Shown in pieces: positions 1 through 8,633 of a stretch of 48,757 nucleotides of DNA. Under the pieces are notes generated by a model that saw nothing but the letters and a program-made list of their open reading frames with translations, was not told the origin of the DNA and did not search any database. Position 1 is the stretch's first letter, and every line of letters starts with the position of its first letter. The DNA lies in assembly GCA_017448975.1 (NCBI GenBank), contig JAFSKN010000021.1, forward strand, positions 1 through 48,757, read 5' to 3'. A program made the translations under genes and the position numbers. This stretch comes from Clostridia bacterium. GTDB lineage: Bacteria > Bacillota > Clostridia > Christensenellales > Aristaeellaceae.

Positions 1-3000
1 CTGTTATCGGTGGTCAGGACGGCCACCACTTCACCGTTTCCTTCTCCGTTGTGCGAGGGCAAGCCGGATACGCGGGTGATCGTAAACTCCGCGTCCGGCA
101 GCAGCGTTTTGGTCAGCTCATCTTTCTTCGTAATTTGGATTTTCCCCCGGATGGGCTGGTTGTCCGCGTTCATGCGGGTTGTTACGTCAGAAAACACTTC
201 ACATTCCACACAGTATAGATCGTTGATATAGCCAGTGGGGTTGGCTCGTTCTTTGACCGTGTATTTCCCCTTGGGGATCGGTTCAGACACCGCCACGCCA
301 TCCGCGTCGGTGGTCATGGTGGTGATGATCTTCCCTTCCTGGAGAATATCGAACACAACGCCAGCAATCGGATAGCCGTCCAACCTGTCCGTTTTCACGA
401 GCCGAATCCAGCCCTTGGAGGGTTCGTTTTCACATTCCACCTCATAGGTTTTCTCGTTCTCCGTTCCCGTTACCGTGTAGGTGAAGCCGTTATCCACATA
501 ATGCTCCGGCACCGTGGTTTCCTTCACTTCATACACGCCCCAGGTGAGAAGATCGGAGATTGCTTCGCCGTTGGCATCGGTGGTCAGGGTGGCGACAACC
601 TCTCCATTGCCCGCGCCGTTATGTGAGGGCAAGCCGGTTTTCCGGGCAAACGTAAATACAGCACCCGGCAGCGGTTCACCAGTCAATTCATCCGTTTTGA
701 TGATCTTCACCCTGAATTGGATGGGCATGTTGTCGGCGATCAATTCCGTGGTTTCTTGGGACTTGACCGCACAATCCAGAGAAACCAGCTCGTCTGTATA
801 CCCTTGGGGGTTCTCCCGCTCTTTCACGGTATACTGCCCTTTGAGCAGGGCTTCCGATTTCGCTATGCCATCCGCGCCGGTGGTCATAGAAGAAACAAGG
901 TTCTCTCCCTGGTAAATGTCGAATACGACCCCAGCAATGGGCGTACCGTCCAGCCTATCCGTTTTGGTTAGGCGAATCCAGCCCTTCATGGGTTCGTTTT
1001 CTACGGTCAGGGTGTAGTTTTTTTCGTTTTCCGTGCCGGTGACGGTTTCGGAATAATGGTTGTCAATGAAGTTCACAGGCACCTTCGTTTCCGTCACTTC
1101 ATATTTACCCCATGTGAGCAAGCCGGTGATGGCTTCGCCGTTGGCGTCTGTTACCAGAGTGGCAACAGTTTCACCGTCGCCCGCGCCGCCATGGGAGGGG
1201 AGGCCGGAAATGCGCTTCACGGAAAACTCCGCACCTAACAGCGGTTCATGGGTCAGCGCGTCCGTTTTCAGAATACGGATTCTGAATTGAATGGGCGTGT
1301 TTTTCGCCGTCAATTCGGTCACCTCATCTGATCTTACGATGCAATCCTGGGTGAACATCGTCGCCACATAACCTTCGGGCACATCATGCTCCTTCACGGT
1401 ATACGCGCCTTTGGGCAGGGGATCGGACACGGCTACGCCGTTTTCGCTCGTTTTCATGCTGCCGATCAGCGTTTCGCCCTGATATATGTCAAAAGTCACG
1501 CCGCTGATCGGTGTTCCGTCCAGGGCGTCCGTCTTGGTCAGGCGAATTTGGCCCATGATAGGCGTATTTTCCACCCGGATTTCGTAAACCTTTTCGTTCT
1601 CCGTGCCTTTGACTGTGGTGGAAAAAGCGCTTTCCGTATAGTGCGCGGGCGTTTTCGTTTCGGTAACTGTGTATTCGCCATATCGCAGCAGGCCGCTGAC
1701 AGCCTCGCCCCTGCCATCCGTGGTCAGGGTGGCGACAGACTGGCCTGTGGCTTTGCTGGTGATGGTGAACTCCGCGCCAGCCAGCGGTTCATGGGTCAGG
1801 CCATCGGTTTTGATGATTTTCACCCTGAACTGAATAGGCTGATTCTGCACCTTCAATTCGGTGATTTCGCTGGATTTGACGGTGCAATCCAGAGAGGCAA
1901 GCGCGCCGGTATAACCGGCAGGCAGCGCGTGTTCCTTCACAGTATAATTTCCCTTGGGCAAGTCCCTGGAAACGGCAATGCCCGCTTCATTGGTGGTCAT
2001 GCTGCCGATCAGCGTGTTGCCCTGATAAATGTCAAAGACCACGCCGGAAATGGGGCTGCCGTCCAGCTTGTCCGTTTTTATCACACGGATGCCGCCCGCC
2101 ATGGGCTGATTCTCCGCTTCGATCACATAGGTTTTCCCGTGTTCTGTGCCGTTGATGGTGGCGGTAAAGCTGGAATCCACATAGTTGGCAGGCACTTTGG
2201 TTTCCCTGATCTCATATTCACCATACCGCAGCAGGCCACTGGTGGCTTCGCCTTGGGTATTGGTGGTCAGGGTGGCGGTAACAGCGCCAGTTGCCTTATT
2301 TGTGATGGTGAACTGCGCTCCGGCCAATGGTTCATGGGTCAGGGCATCCGTTTTAATGATCTTCACGGTGAACTGAACCGGCTGATTGTCCGCGTTCAGA
2401 TCGGTTATCTCCCCGGATTTGACTGTACAATCCAGACTGACCAGATTGCCAGTATAGCCGGTAGGCAAGGCCCGTTCTCGCACGATATAACTTCCTTTGG
2501 GCAGATCTACGAATACAGCCACGCCGGATGCGTTGGTGGTCATGGTGCCCACAAGGGTGCTGCCCTGGTAGATGTCGAAAATGACGCCTGCAATGGGGCT
2601 TCCGTCTGCTTTATCCGTTTTGGTGATACGGATGCCGCCCTGCATGGGGCTGTTTTCGGCTTCGATCACATAGGTTTTCCCATGTTCCGTGCCGTTGACT
2701 GTTACAGAAAAACCACTGTCAATATAGCCGCTGGGAACGGTGCTTTCCGTAACGTCATATAAGCCATAGGGCAGTAGTCCGGTGATGGCTTCGCCCTGGG
2801 CATTGGTGGTGAGGGTGGCAACAACTGTGCCGGTTCCCCGCTGCTTCACCGTGAATCCCGCGCCGGAAAGCGGCTGATTCGTCTGCGCGTCCGTTTTAAT
2901 GACTTTGATTCGCACTTGAATCGGGGTGTTTTCGGCAGTCAAGGACGTGATCTGCTCGGCCTTTACCTCACAGGAAAGGGTAACAAGATCAGCCACATAG

Positions 3001-4883
3001 CCCGTGGGTACGCTGCGCTCTTTGACCGTGTAGCTCCCTTTGGTCAGCGCCTCGGAAATGGCGATACCGTTGGCATTGGTGGTCATACTGCTCACCAAGG
3101 TCGTGCCTCGGTAAATATCGAACACGATACCAGCCAAACCCTGGCCCGTCACACTGTCCGTTTTGATGATCCGAATCCAGCCTTGGGTCGGTTCAGGGGT
3201 AGGCGTAGGTGTCACATAGGGAGTAGCCGTGGGCGGCACATATGGTGTAACTGTGGGCGGCACATACGGGGTGGCTGTGGGCGGTACATAGGGCGTAGCC
3301 GTGGGCGGTACATAGGGTGTAGCCGTAGGCGGCACATACGGGGTAGCCGTAGGCGGCACATAGGGTGTAGCTGTAGGCGGCACATAAGGAGTTGCGGTCG
3401 GTGTAGGCGTTGGTGTAGGTGTCGGCACCGGTGTGGGTGTCGCTGTGGGCGTCGGAGCGGAAGTAATGAAAATCATATCCTGGTAGTAGTTGCGATTCTC
3501 CTTGTGATACGCAATCCACAAGTCATAGCCGCTGTCAAAGGAAGCGCTCTTTGCGCTGGCGACGATGCTATCCAGTTCCGCCCGCAATTCGTCGGTGGAC
3601 AGGGTGCATCGGGAACCGGCTTTCAAATCACGGGAGGGGAAGGACTGCCCCAGGTAAATCCAGATGGCCTGTTGCTTGATGGCGTAATCCTGATTACTGG
3701 AATCTGGCACATTGATCATAATCCATTGCAAGCCCGCGTCGGTGCCTGCTTCCAAGTTGCCGTCCCGTCCGCTTGTGGAAGATTTACTGACTTGAATACA
3801 AAACGCGGTATATTCTGTGCCATTGACCGTTACCCAATGCCGGGCAATGGAATTTGATTGACTGCCGTTATTTTGGAGGAGAATGCCATTGATATTGCTG
3901 CTTTCCTTGCCCAGCCGGACATCCTCGTTCCCGGTCAGGTTGGAAGCGGATTTGACAGCGTTCAGGGACGCGCCGCGCACAGACGAACGGAGAACAGGAG
4001 AAATGATTTCCTCCGTGGTTTCGTTCTGTACTTCTTCATCTTCCGTCAGTTCATCGTATTCGTCCGCTGCGCTCTGGTCAGGATCAGAGGCCAAAGCAGC
4101 GTCAGCAAAATCAGATTCATCGTCCGCATTGATTTCAGACCCCCATTCGTTATTCCAGACGTCGTTTTCCGATGTGATTGTGGCGTATCCCGCGACGGCA
4201 AAGGCGTACAGCGTCCCCGCCTCCGTATCCGCCCAATCCCACCAATACATATCGGTATAAGCGTCTACTTCCTCATCGGTCAGCACTTCATCCTTCAAGC
4301 TGTGGAGAGAAACATAACCAGTGAACAGTTCGTCTCCGATAAACCAAACCTCTACACTTTCCGTGCCCTGATCCTGATATTCCGTCGCCAGCAGGATCGC
4401 GTCTTCCTCGGTGAGAAGGAAGAAGGGGTCTTCGGCGCGGTTCGGATGATCGTACACTTTGGTTTCGCCCTTGGTGAGGACGTAAGCGTATCCGTACAGA
4501 TCAATGGTTTCTTTCAGGGTAAGAATGGGAGAATCAAGGGAAGGTTCTTCATTTTCCGGTTCTTCCCAGGTTTCCCATTCATCCGGCTGCTCCTCGTCAA
4601 ACAAGAAGGGATCATCCTCTGTCTCGTCGGATTCTTCGCCGGAGGAATCGGCGTTATTGTCCCATTCCTCCCAAGCGTTTTCATTCTCCGAATCGGAAGC
4701 GTCGTCGCCGCTGAAATCATCCCAATCAGGGATGACAATGGCGTCGGATGCGCTTACGACTGTGCCGGAATAGTCTTCATTGCCGGTTTCTTCATCATAC
4801 CATTCTGCGTATGCGGGAATGGGCAGGGAAGAAAAGAGCATAAGCAGAGTCAGGAGAAGGGAAATGATTTGCTTGTGTTTCAT
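1..4883 (-). CDS. Giant thioester/Cna_B-repeat surface adhesin (5' part; continues past left edge)
   Basis: Partial: at least 1,627 residues with no stop before the window edge. A signal peptide (about residues 1-25, ending near AYA) is followed by an acidic segment and then a putative thioester domain. That domain has Cys362 in AFCIQ and Gln404 in KQQAIW, matching the Cys and Gln motifs of Gram-positive thioester adhesins. A low-complexity linker repeating PTATPYVP lies at about 3190-3440. After it come 11 complete Cna_B-like domains and part of a twelfth. They alternate between a type with KTD..FDIYQG..YTVKE and a type with IKTD..LTHEPLAGA, giving an AB unit of about 540-570 bp. The KTD lysine and the late glutamate fit internal isopeptide bonds. 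The ATG at 4883 is forced by an in-frame TGA just upstream. A cell-wall sorting signal would lie off the window. The sortase gene 34 bp upstream is the likely anchoring enzyme. Confidence 0.9.
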   Translation of the reverse strand, partial: MKHKQIISLLLTLLMLFSSLPIPAYAEWYDEETGNEDYSGTVVSASDAIVIPDWDDFSGDDASDSENENAWEEWDNNADSSGEESDETEDDPFLFDEEQPDEWETWEEPENEEPSLDSPILTLKETIDLYGYAYVLTKGETKVYDHPNRAEDPFFLLTEEDAILLATEYQDQGTESVEVWFIGDELFTGYVSLHSLKDEVLTDEEVDAYTDMYWWDWADTEAGTLYAFAVAGYATITSENDVWNNEWGSEINADDESDFADAALASDPDQSAADEYDELTEDEEVQNETTEEIISPVLRSSVRGASLNAVKSASNLTGNEDVRLGKESSNINGILLQNNGSQSNSIARHWVTVNGTEYTAFCIQVSKSSTSGRDGNLEAGTDAGLQWIMINVPDSSNQDYAIKQQAIWIYLGQSFPSRDLKAGSRCTLSTDELRAELDSIVASAKSASFDSGYDLWIAYHKENRNYYQDMIFITSAPTPTATPTPVPTPTPTPTPTATPYVPPTATPYVPPTATPYVPPTATPYVPPTATPYVPPTATPYVPPTVTPYVPPTATPYVTPTPTPEPTQGWIRIIKTDSVTGQGLAGIVFDIYRGTTLVSSMTTNANGIAISEALTKGSYTVKERSVPTGYVADLVTLSCEVKAEQITSLTAENTPIQVRIKVIKTDAQTNQPLSGAGFTVKQRGTGTVVATLTTNAQGEAITGLLPYGLYDVTESTVPSGYIDSGFSVTVNGTEHGKTYVIEAENSPMQGGIRITKTDKADGSPIAGVIFDIYQGSTLVGTMTTNASGVAVFVDLPKGSYIVRERALPTGYTGNLVSLDCTVKSGEITDLNADNQPVQFTVKIIKTDALTHEPLAGAQFTITNKATGAVTATLTTNTQGEATSGLLRYGEYEIRETKVPANYVDSSFTATINGTEHGKTYVIEAENQPMAGGIRVIKTDKLDGSPISGVVFDIYQGNTLIGSMTTNEAGIAVSRDLPKGNYTVKEHALPAGYTGALASLDCTVKSSEITELKVQNQPIQFRVKIIKTDGLTHEPLAGAEFTITSKATGQSVATLTTDGRGEAVSGLLRYGEYTVTETKTPAHYTESAFSTTVKGTENEKVYEIRVENTPIMGQIRLTKTDALDGTPISGVTFDIYQGETLIGSMKTSENGVAVSDPLPKGAYTVKEHDVPEGYVATMFTQDCIVRSDEVTELTAKNTPIQFRIRILKTDALTHEPLLGAEFSVKRISGLPSHGGAGDGETVATLVTDANGEAITGLLTWGKYEVTETKVPVNFIDNHYSETVTGTENEKNYTLTVENEPMKGWIRLTKTDRLDGTPIAGVVFDIYQGENLVSSMTTGADGIAKSEALLKGQYTVKERENPQGYTDELVSLDCAVKSQETTELIADNMPIQFRVKIIKTDELTGEPLPGAVFTFARKTGLPSHNGAGNGEVVATLTTDANGEAISDLLTWGVYEVKETTVPEHYVDNGFTYTVTGTENEKTYEVECENEPSKGWIRLVKTDRLDGYPIAGVVFDILQEGKIITTMTTDADGVAVSEPIPKGKYTVKERANPTGYINDLYCVECEVFSDVTTRMNADNQPIRGKIQITKKDELTKTLLPDAEFTITRVSGLPSHNGEGNGEVVAVLTTDN

Positions 4884-4917
4884 GTTTTTTCATCTGCTCC
4901 TTTTTGATTTTTATGAT

Positions 4918-6195
4918 TCACTGCTTCACGGCCATCACAATCAGCCGCCCATCTGGATTGTGAAAGTCTCGGTCGCAGGTAATCAGCGTGAGAATATGAT
5001 CTTCCTCGGTTACTTCTACCCCCGTATCAAAAAGGGACGCGGCCTTGGCCCGATTGACAAAGCTCAGAAAACTCTGATCGCTGTCAAAGGATGCCGTGGA
5101 AGCGTCCCAATCTGTGCTTTTTATGTTGATAACGGCGAAGATGGTATACTCGCCCAAATCATAGAGGGTATCGAAGTAAAGCGTTTTGTGAGTTTCGTAG
5201 AAGCTTTTCTTCTTGTACGACATGAGGGGCTGGAACATATTGCCGCCGCTTGTGGTGATGTGATGCCCATACACGGCGATGTTTTTGCCAGGTGTCTTGT
5301 AATCCGTTTTCCCCAGGGAAAAGAGTGTTCCGATCTTGCTCTCTTTCCCGGAAAAAGTATGGGTCAGGTAGTAATCCACACGGTCTGTCCATACCACGGG
5401 ATAGTTGATCTTCGTGCCGGGTATTTTCAGCCACGCCACAAAATCGCCGTTCTGTGCTTTGCAGGCTTCCAGGTCAACCCCCGTTTTCCCGATTCGGGGA
5501 GTAGGCGCGGGAGACGGTGTAGGGGTAGGCGTCGGCGCGGCGGTGACGATCACCGGCGCGGGTGTTTCTGTGGCGGGCGGTTCTGTTGGCGCTTCGGTGG
5601 ATGTCTGTGGCAGACTGGACGGCGCGGGCGAAGCCTGATCCTGTTCCGGTTTCTGGTCTATTCCGGCAGGGACCGGAGGGGAACTGTTGCCTGTGGGTTT
5701 TCCTGTTTCCCTTGCTTTGGGAGGCTTTGTTTCCTGTGGCTCCCTGCCGACAGACTGTGCCGTTGACTTTTCCTTTTGTTCATTGTCCGTCTGTTCCGTG
5801 CCGCTTTCTTCCCCTGGAATCACGATGATGATCGTTCCCTGGGTCGTCTGCTGCTCACCGACAGGTGTTCCACCCGAATCATCATGCGGACCAGCTTCCA
5901 ACCCTTTCTCCATGGTTTCGTTCACTTGGCCAGGTGCAGCCGTTGGCCGTTCCTGGCCGGTTTCCGCCGCCTCGGTGTTTTCATTGCCCGTGTCAGGGAC
6001 GGGAAGCAACTCTTGAACTTCGTATTCATCCCCGGTTTCCGTTTCTTCGGAGACCTGCACCTGTTCAACCAGGACGGCGTATTCCTCCATATCTTGCTGG
6101 ATTTCCTCATCCTGCGCAACAATCGACCAGCTGATCAGCGCTAACCCGGTCATCAGCAGCACAGACAGGAACAGAACATTCAGCTTTCTCCGCAT
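4918..6195 (-). CDS. Class B-type sortase with long low-complexity extension
   Basis: Membrane transpeptidase expected to attach surface proteins to the wall. An N-terminal membrane anchor (VLFLSVLLMTGLALISW) is followed by about 200 acidic, then Pro/Thr/Glu-rich residues. The C-terminal sortase fold carries His311 in YGHHI, Cys407 in TLITC and Arg417 in DGRLIV, the catalytic triad of the family. It is 425 residues long against roughly 220-250 for ordinary SrtB; the excess is the disordered linker. The ATG at 6195 has GAGGG 5 bases upstream. An in-frame GTG at 6222 with GGAGGAGG upstream is an alternative start. Either start overlaps the preceding replication gene by about 90-115 bases, implying translational coupling. 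The next gene is the Cna_B adhesin, so this is probably its dedicated sortase. The substrate is inferred from position only. Confidence 0.88.
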   Translation of the reverse strand: MRRKLNVLFLSVLLMTGLALISWSIVAQDEEIQQDMEEYAVLVEQVQVSEETETGDEYEVQELLPVPDTGNENTEAAETGQERPTAAPGQVNETMEKGLEAGPHDDSGGTPVGEQQTTQGTIIIVIPGEESGTEQTDNEQKEKSTAQSVGREPQETKPPKARETGKPTGNSSPPVPAGIDQKPEQDQASPAPSSLPQTSTEAPTEPPATETPAPVIVTAAPTPTPTPSPAPTPRIGKTGVDLEACKAQNGDFVAWLKIPGTKINYPVVWTDRVDYYLTHTFSGKESKIGTLFSLGKTDYKTPGKNIAVYGHHITTSGGNMFQPLMSYKKKSFYETHKTLYFDTLYDLGEYTIFAVINIKSTDWDASTASFDSDQSFLSFVNRAKAASLFDTGVEVTEEDHILTLITCDRDFHNPDGRLIVMAVKQ

Positions 6196-7291
6196 TGATT
6201 CCCTCGATTCGTTTGATTTCACGTTTAACCTCCTCCCAATATTCAGCGCTTGCCGCCTCCATCTCAAGATCGAGCGACGCCTGCTCCTCCTTCTGCTTGT
6301 CCAACTTCGCGTCAAAGAAAGCGTCATGCCGCACCTTCGCGTCCATGTGATTGCTCATGGTCAGGGTGGCGTTGAAAATGCAGGTCATCAGATAGGCTTT
6401 GGGGTCATGGATGTTGGAGCCGTTGTTTTTCAGGTTGTGGAAAACATACTCGATGTGATGGCTGTTCACATCGAAGAACTGTTTCTTCACAAAGCCTGAC
6501 GGATACAGGTCCCGTCCAAACCGGAAGCACATCCGATGGGAAGCCAATACGCCCACGATGATGCTCACCATTTCGTCCATTTGCTCCCTGCCATATTCCT
6601 CGGCCAATGCCGCATAGCCCACCTTTTTCCGCACGATTTCCAAAAGGTTCTCCGTGGGGTCGGAAGGACGATCCCCGCAGGTTTGCTCACTTCCCAACGG
6701 CCAGGGCCTCACCGGGAAAGGCCGTACATTGCCGGTCATGGGGAAAGTACCTGATTGATCGGATTGATCGGGATAGTGATCGTTATATATTTTTTTATTT
6801 TTTATTTTTGGGGTTACGGGATATGATGGGTTATTTATTGGCGGCGGATTCCCCTGTGTTGGATAAACCAAAGTTGGGTTTTCCCGAACAGGTTTTTCCT
6901 CCGCGGGCTGGGCCTGAACAGGTTCTTCCTGCCGCGAAGCGCGAGGTTCCTGGCCGCATTCCACCGGCTGCGAAGCGTGATCCGCAAGCTGGGGCTGTTC
7001 ATACAGCGCGTACACGGCGCTTTCCAGCCGGCCTTTGGCGTTCCGCACACGGGAACGGATGATGTATCCCAGCGCTTCCAGTTCCTTCACGGCGTCCCGG
7101 ATCGCGTCCATTCCCTCTTTGCAGATGGCCGCCAACCCCGGCAGCGAAAAATCCCAATCATTGGGCAGGGACAGAAGAACAGAAAACAGACCTTTTGCTT
7201 TCAGCGACAAGGCACGATCCTTCAGGTGGTAGTTTGCCATTACGGTGAAGTTGCCGTTTCTCTGGACGCGGTAAATTGTTAAAGCTGCCAT
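6107..7291 (-). CDS. Replication-initiator-like HTH protein with DUF6017-type C-terminal domain
   Basis: A 394-residue protein. The N-terminal ~100 residues look like the winged-helix replication-initiator fold of plasmids and integrative elements (YRVQRNGNFTVMANYHL, then a segment on chromosome-style segregation of short helices). A variable Pro/Gln-rich linker follows. The C-terminal part (VGYAALAEEYGREQMDEMV, then FVKKQFFDVNSHHIEYVF and YLMTCIFNA) has the pattern of DUF6017, found in Firmicutes conjugative elements next to parA/parB. Here it also sits beside parA/parB. It probably acts in replication or maintenance of the excised element. The start has AAGGAATTCTG before ATG. The family assignment is by pattern recognition, not by search. 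Confidence 0.8.
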   Translation of the reverse strand: MAALTIYRVQRNGNFTVMANYHLKDRALSLKAKGLFSVLLSLPNDWDFSLPGLAAICKEGMDAIRDAVKELEALGYIIRSRVRNAKGRLESAVYALYEQPQLADHASQPVECGQEPRASRQEEPVQAQPAEEKPVRENPTLVYPTQGNPPPINNPSYPVTPKIKNKKIYNDHYPDQSDQSGTFPMTGNVRPFPVRPWPLGSEQTCGDRPSDPTENLLEIVRKKVGYAALAEEYGREQMDEMVSIIVGVLASHRMCFRFGRDLYPSGFVKKQFFDVNSHHIEYVFHNLKNNGSNIHDPKAYLMTCIFNATLTMSNHMDAKVRHDAFFDAKLDKQKEEQASLDLEMEAASAEYWEEVKREIKRIEGINAEKAECSVPVCAADDRVSADQLVDCCAG

Positions 7292-7315
7292 CAGAATTCC
7301 TTCTTTCTGTTATTT

Positions 7316-7336
7316 CGGGGCAAAAAAATAGCCCCG
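7316..7336 (-). other. GC-rich hairpin upstream of the replication gene
   Basis: A perfect 6-bp stem (CGGGGC / GCCCCG) with a 9-base A/T loop, 25 bp upstream of the replication-gene ATG. There is no T-run on the minus-strand side, so it is more likely an mRNA leader structure than a terminator. Confidence 0.45.
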
Positions 7337-7412
7337 ACGGGCAATTTGAACATTCTCTTGTTATTTGAATGTCAATGGGCATGATACCGGCTGATTGGAA
7401 AAGGACGATGAG

Positions 7413-7565
7413 CTATCGCTTCTTTTCTTCGTCAGCAAACCGTTGATCCAGTTTTTCAACTGTCCAACTGGGCTTGAAGCTGCCAAGCGGAAGCATGTAT
7501 GTTGAATCCTTGCCGCCGCTGTAAGAGACTGCGCAAAAGTTTTGCGCCATATCATTTTTATCCAA
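7413..7565 (-). CDS. 50-residue SGGKDS-motif peptide
   Basis: A short reading frame starting at TTG (7565) with AGAAGGTG about 6 bases upstream; an internal ATG at 7550 is an alternative. The product contains VSYSGGKDSTYML, which matches the PP-loop of ATP-pyrophosphatases such as PAPS-reductase-like phage and element proteins. It then ends after about 30 more residues (...DEEKKR). It is therefore either a standalone micro-protein or the 5' stump of a PP-loop enzyme. It lies between parB and the replication gene on the same strand, separated by short gaps. The good ribosome site and the recognisable motif are the reasons for calling it. No function is assigned. Confidence 0.5.
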   Translation of the reverse strand: MDKNDMAQNFCAVSYSGGKDSTYMLPLGSFKPSWTVEKLDQRFADEEKKR

Positions 7566-7601
7566 ATAAATCACCTTCTTTCTGTTGCTCGATAACAGGG
7601 T

Positions 7602-8633
7602 TTATCCTCTTTCCTGGGAGTGCTTTTTTTTAAGGTATTTTTTGTACAACTCCGCCATTTTCAAAAACAGCCGCGTCACCTTTTCCTGGTTTTCCGGGGT
7701 TTTTTCCTGAAAAAATGATTTTGGAATGTATTTGAGGAATGGTTCTATGGGGAGCGTAATGACGCCCGTGATTTGCGGGCCTGATCCTCTGTTCTCTGCT
7801 CCAGCTTCCGTAGCTTGAGCAAGCGGCTTTACGATTGGCTTCGGCGGCTTTTTAACCTCGGACAGGATTTCCCGCATATTCTCCCCGGACAAATGCCCTT
7901 CCTGGCTTAATTTCTTTAGGCGCATTGCTTGAGACAAGGATGGGGTAGCCTGCTCCGCGTTCATAGCTTCCAACAGCCCTTCCTGTTCTTCCGGTTTCAG
8001 GTAAGACAGTTCCACAGCGGGCGTAAACGCTATTTTTTCCGAGTCAACCAAATCCAGGATTGGCTTGATTAAACTGTTGAGACGGATATAACGCTGCACC
8101 TGATTCCTGCTTGTTCCGGCGTCTTCGGCTATTGCTTGGTCAGCGCGGAAATTTGTCCCAACTTGGGACGAATTTTCTTTTGAGGGTCTTCCCGCTTTTC
8201 TTTGGAGCGCTTCTTTTTTCATTAGAAACGCAGCCGCCCTTTCACTGTGAAGAATGAACTCCCTTTGTAAATTGCTGTCCACCATGGCAATGGTCGCTTC
8301 ATCGTCGTCCAGGTCGCGGATAATGACCGGCATCGTTTCCCTTCCAGCGATTTCTGACGCCCGTTTGCGGCGGTGTCCCGCAATGATCTCATAGCCGCCC
8401 TCTGGCCGGGGACGGACAAGACCGGGAACAAGCACGCCAAAGTCCCGGATGCTCTCCGCCGTCTTTTGCATGTGGTCATCATCCACTACCCGGAAAGGAT
8501 GATTCTTGAAGGGATGCAGCTGATCCAGGGGGATTTCAACAATCGTTCCAAATGGAAAGGCTATTGGGCTGGCATCCGATGAGAATATCTCATCGTAGGA
8601 GGTCAGACTTATGTTTGTGCCGCTGCTTTTCAT
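7602..8633 (-). CDS. parB: ParB/Noc-family partition protein
   Basis: A 343-residue centromere-binding protein that, with ParA, would partition the excised element. The N-terminal ParB/sulfiredoxin-like domain shows IPLDQLHPFKNHPFRV, then GYEIIAGHRRKRASE (the GxRRxxA nucleotide-binding box) and ATIAMVDSNLQRE. A central HTH region follows (IAEDAGTSRNQVQRYIRLN). The tail is lysine/proline-rich. The start lies inside the 3' end of parA (44-bp overlap), so the two genes are translationally coupled. The N-terminus has the short leader typical of mobile-element ParB proteins. No parS site was recognised in the window. Confidence 0.92.
   Translation of the reverse strand: MKSSGTNISLTSYDEIFSSDASPIAFPFGTIVEIPLDQLHPFKNHPFRVVDDDHMQKTAESIRDFGVLVPGLVRPRPEGGYEIIAGHRRKRASEIAGRETMPVIIRDLDDDEATIAMVDSNLQREFILHSERAAAFLMKKEALQRKAGRPSKENSSQVGTNFRADQAIAEDAGTSRNQVQRYIRLNSLIKPILDLVDSEKIAFTPAVELSYLKPEEQEGLLEAMNAEQATPSLSQAMRLKKLSQEGHLSGENMREILSEVKKPPKPIVKPLAQATEAGAENRGSGPQITGVITLPIEPFLKYIPKSFFQEKTPENQEKVTRLFLKMAELYKKYLKKKHSQERG

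Noticed and set aside
1386-2762. Long + strand open frame (458 codons) across the adhesin
   Set aside because: It is the complement of the repeated Cna_B domains; periodic composition keeps stops out. The minus-strand frame has coherent domains throughout.
3190-3440. Regular ~24-bp repeats that look CRISPR-like
   Set aside because: They are contiguous, have no unique spacers and encode PTATPYVP units in the adhesin frame.
4893-4893. Upstream ATG at 4893 as adhesin start
   Set aside because: Out of frame with the adhesin and closed soon after; the in-frame ATG is at 4883.
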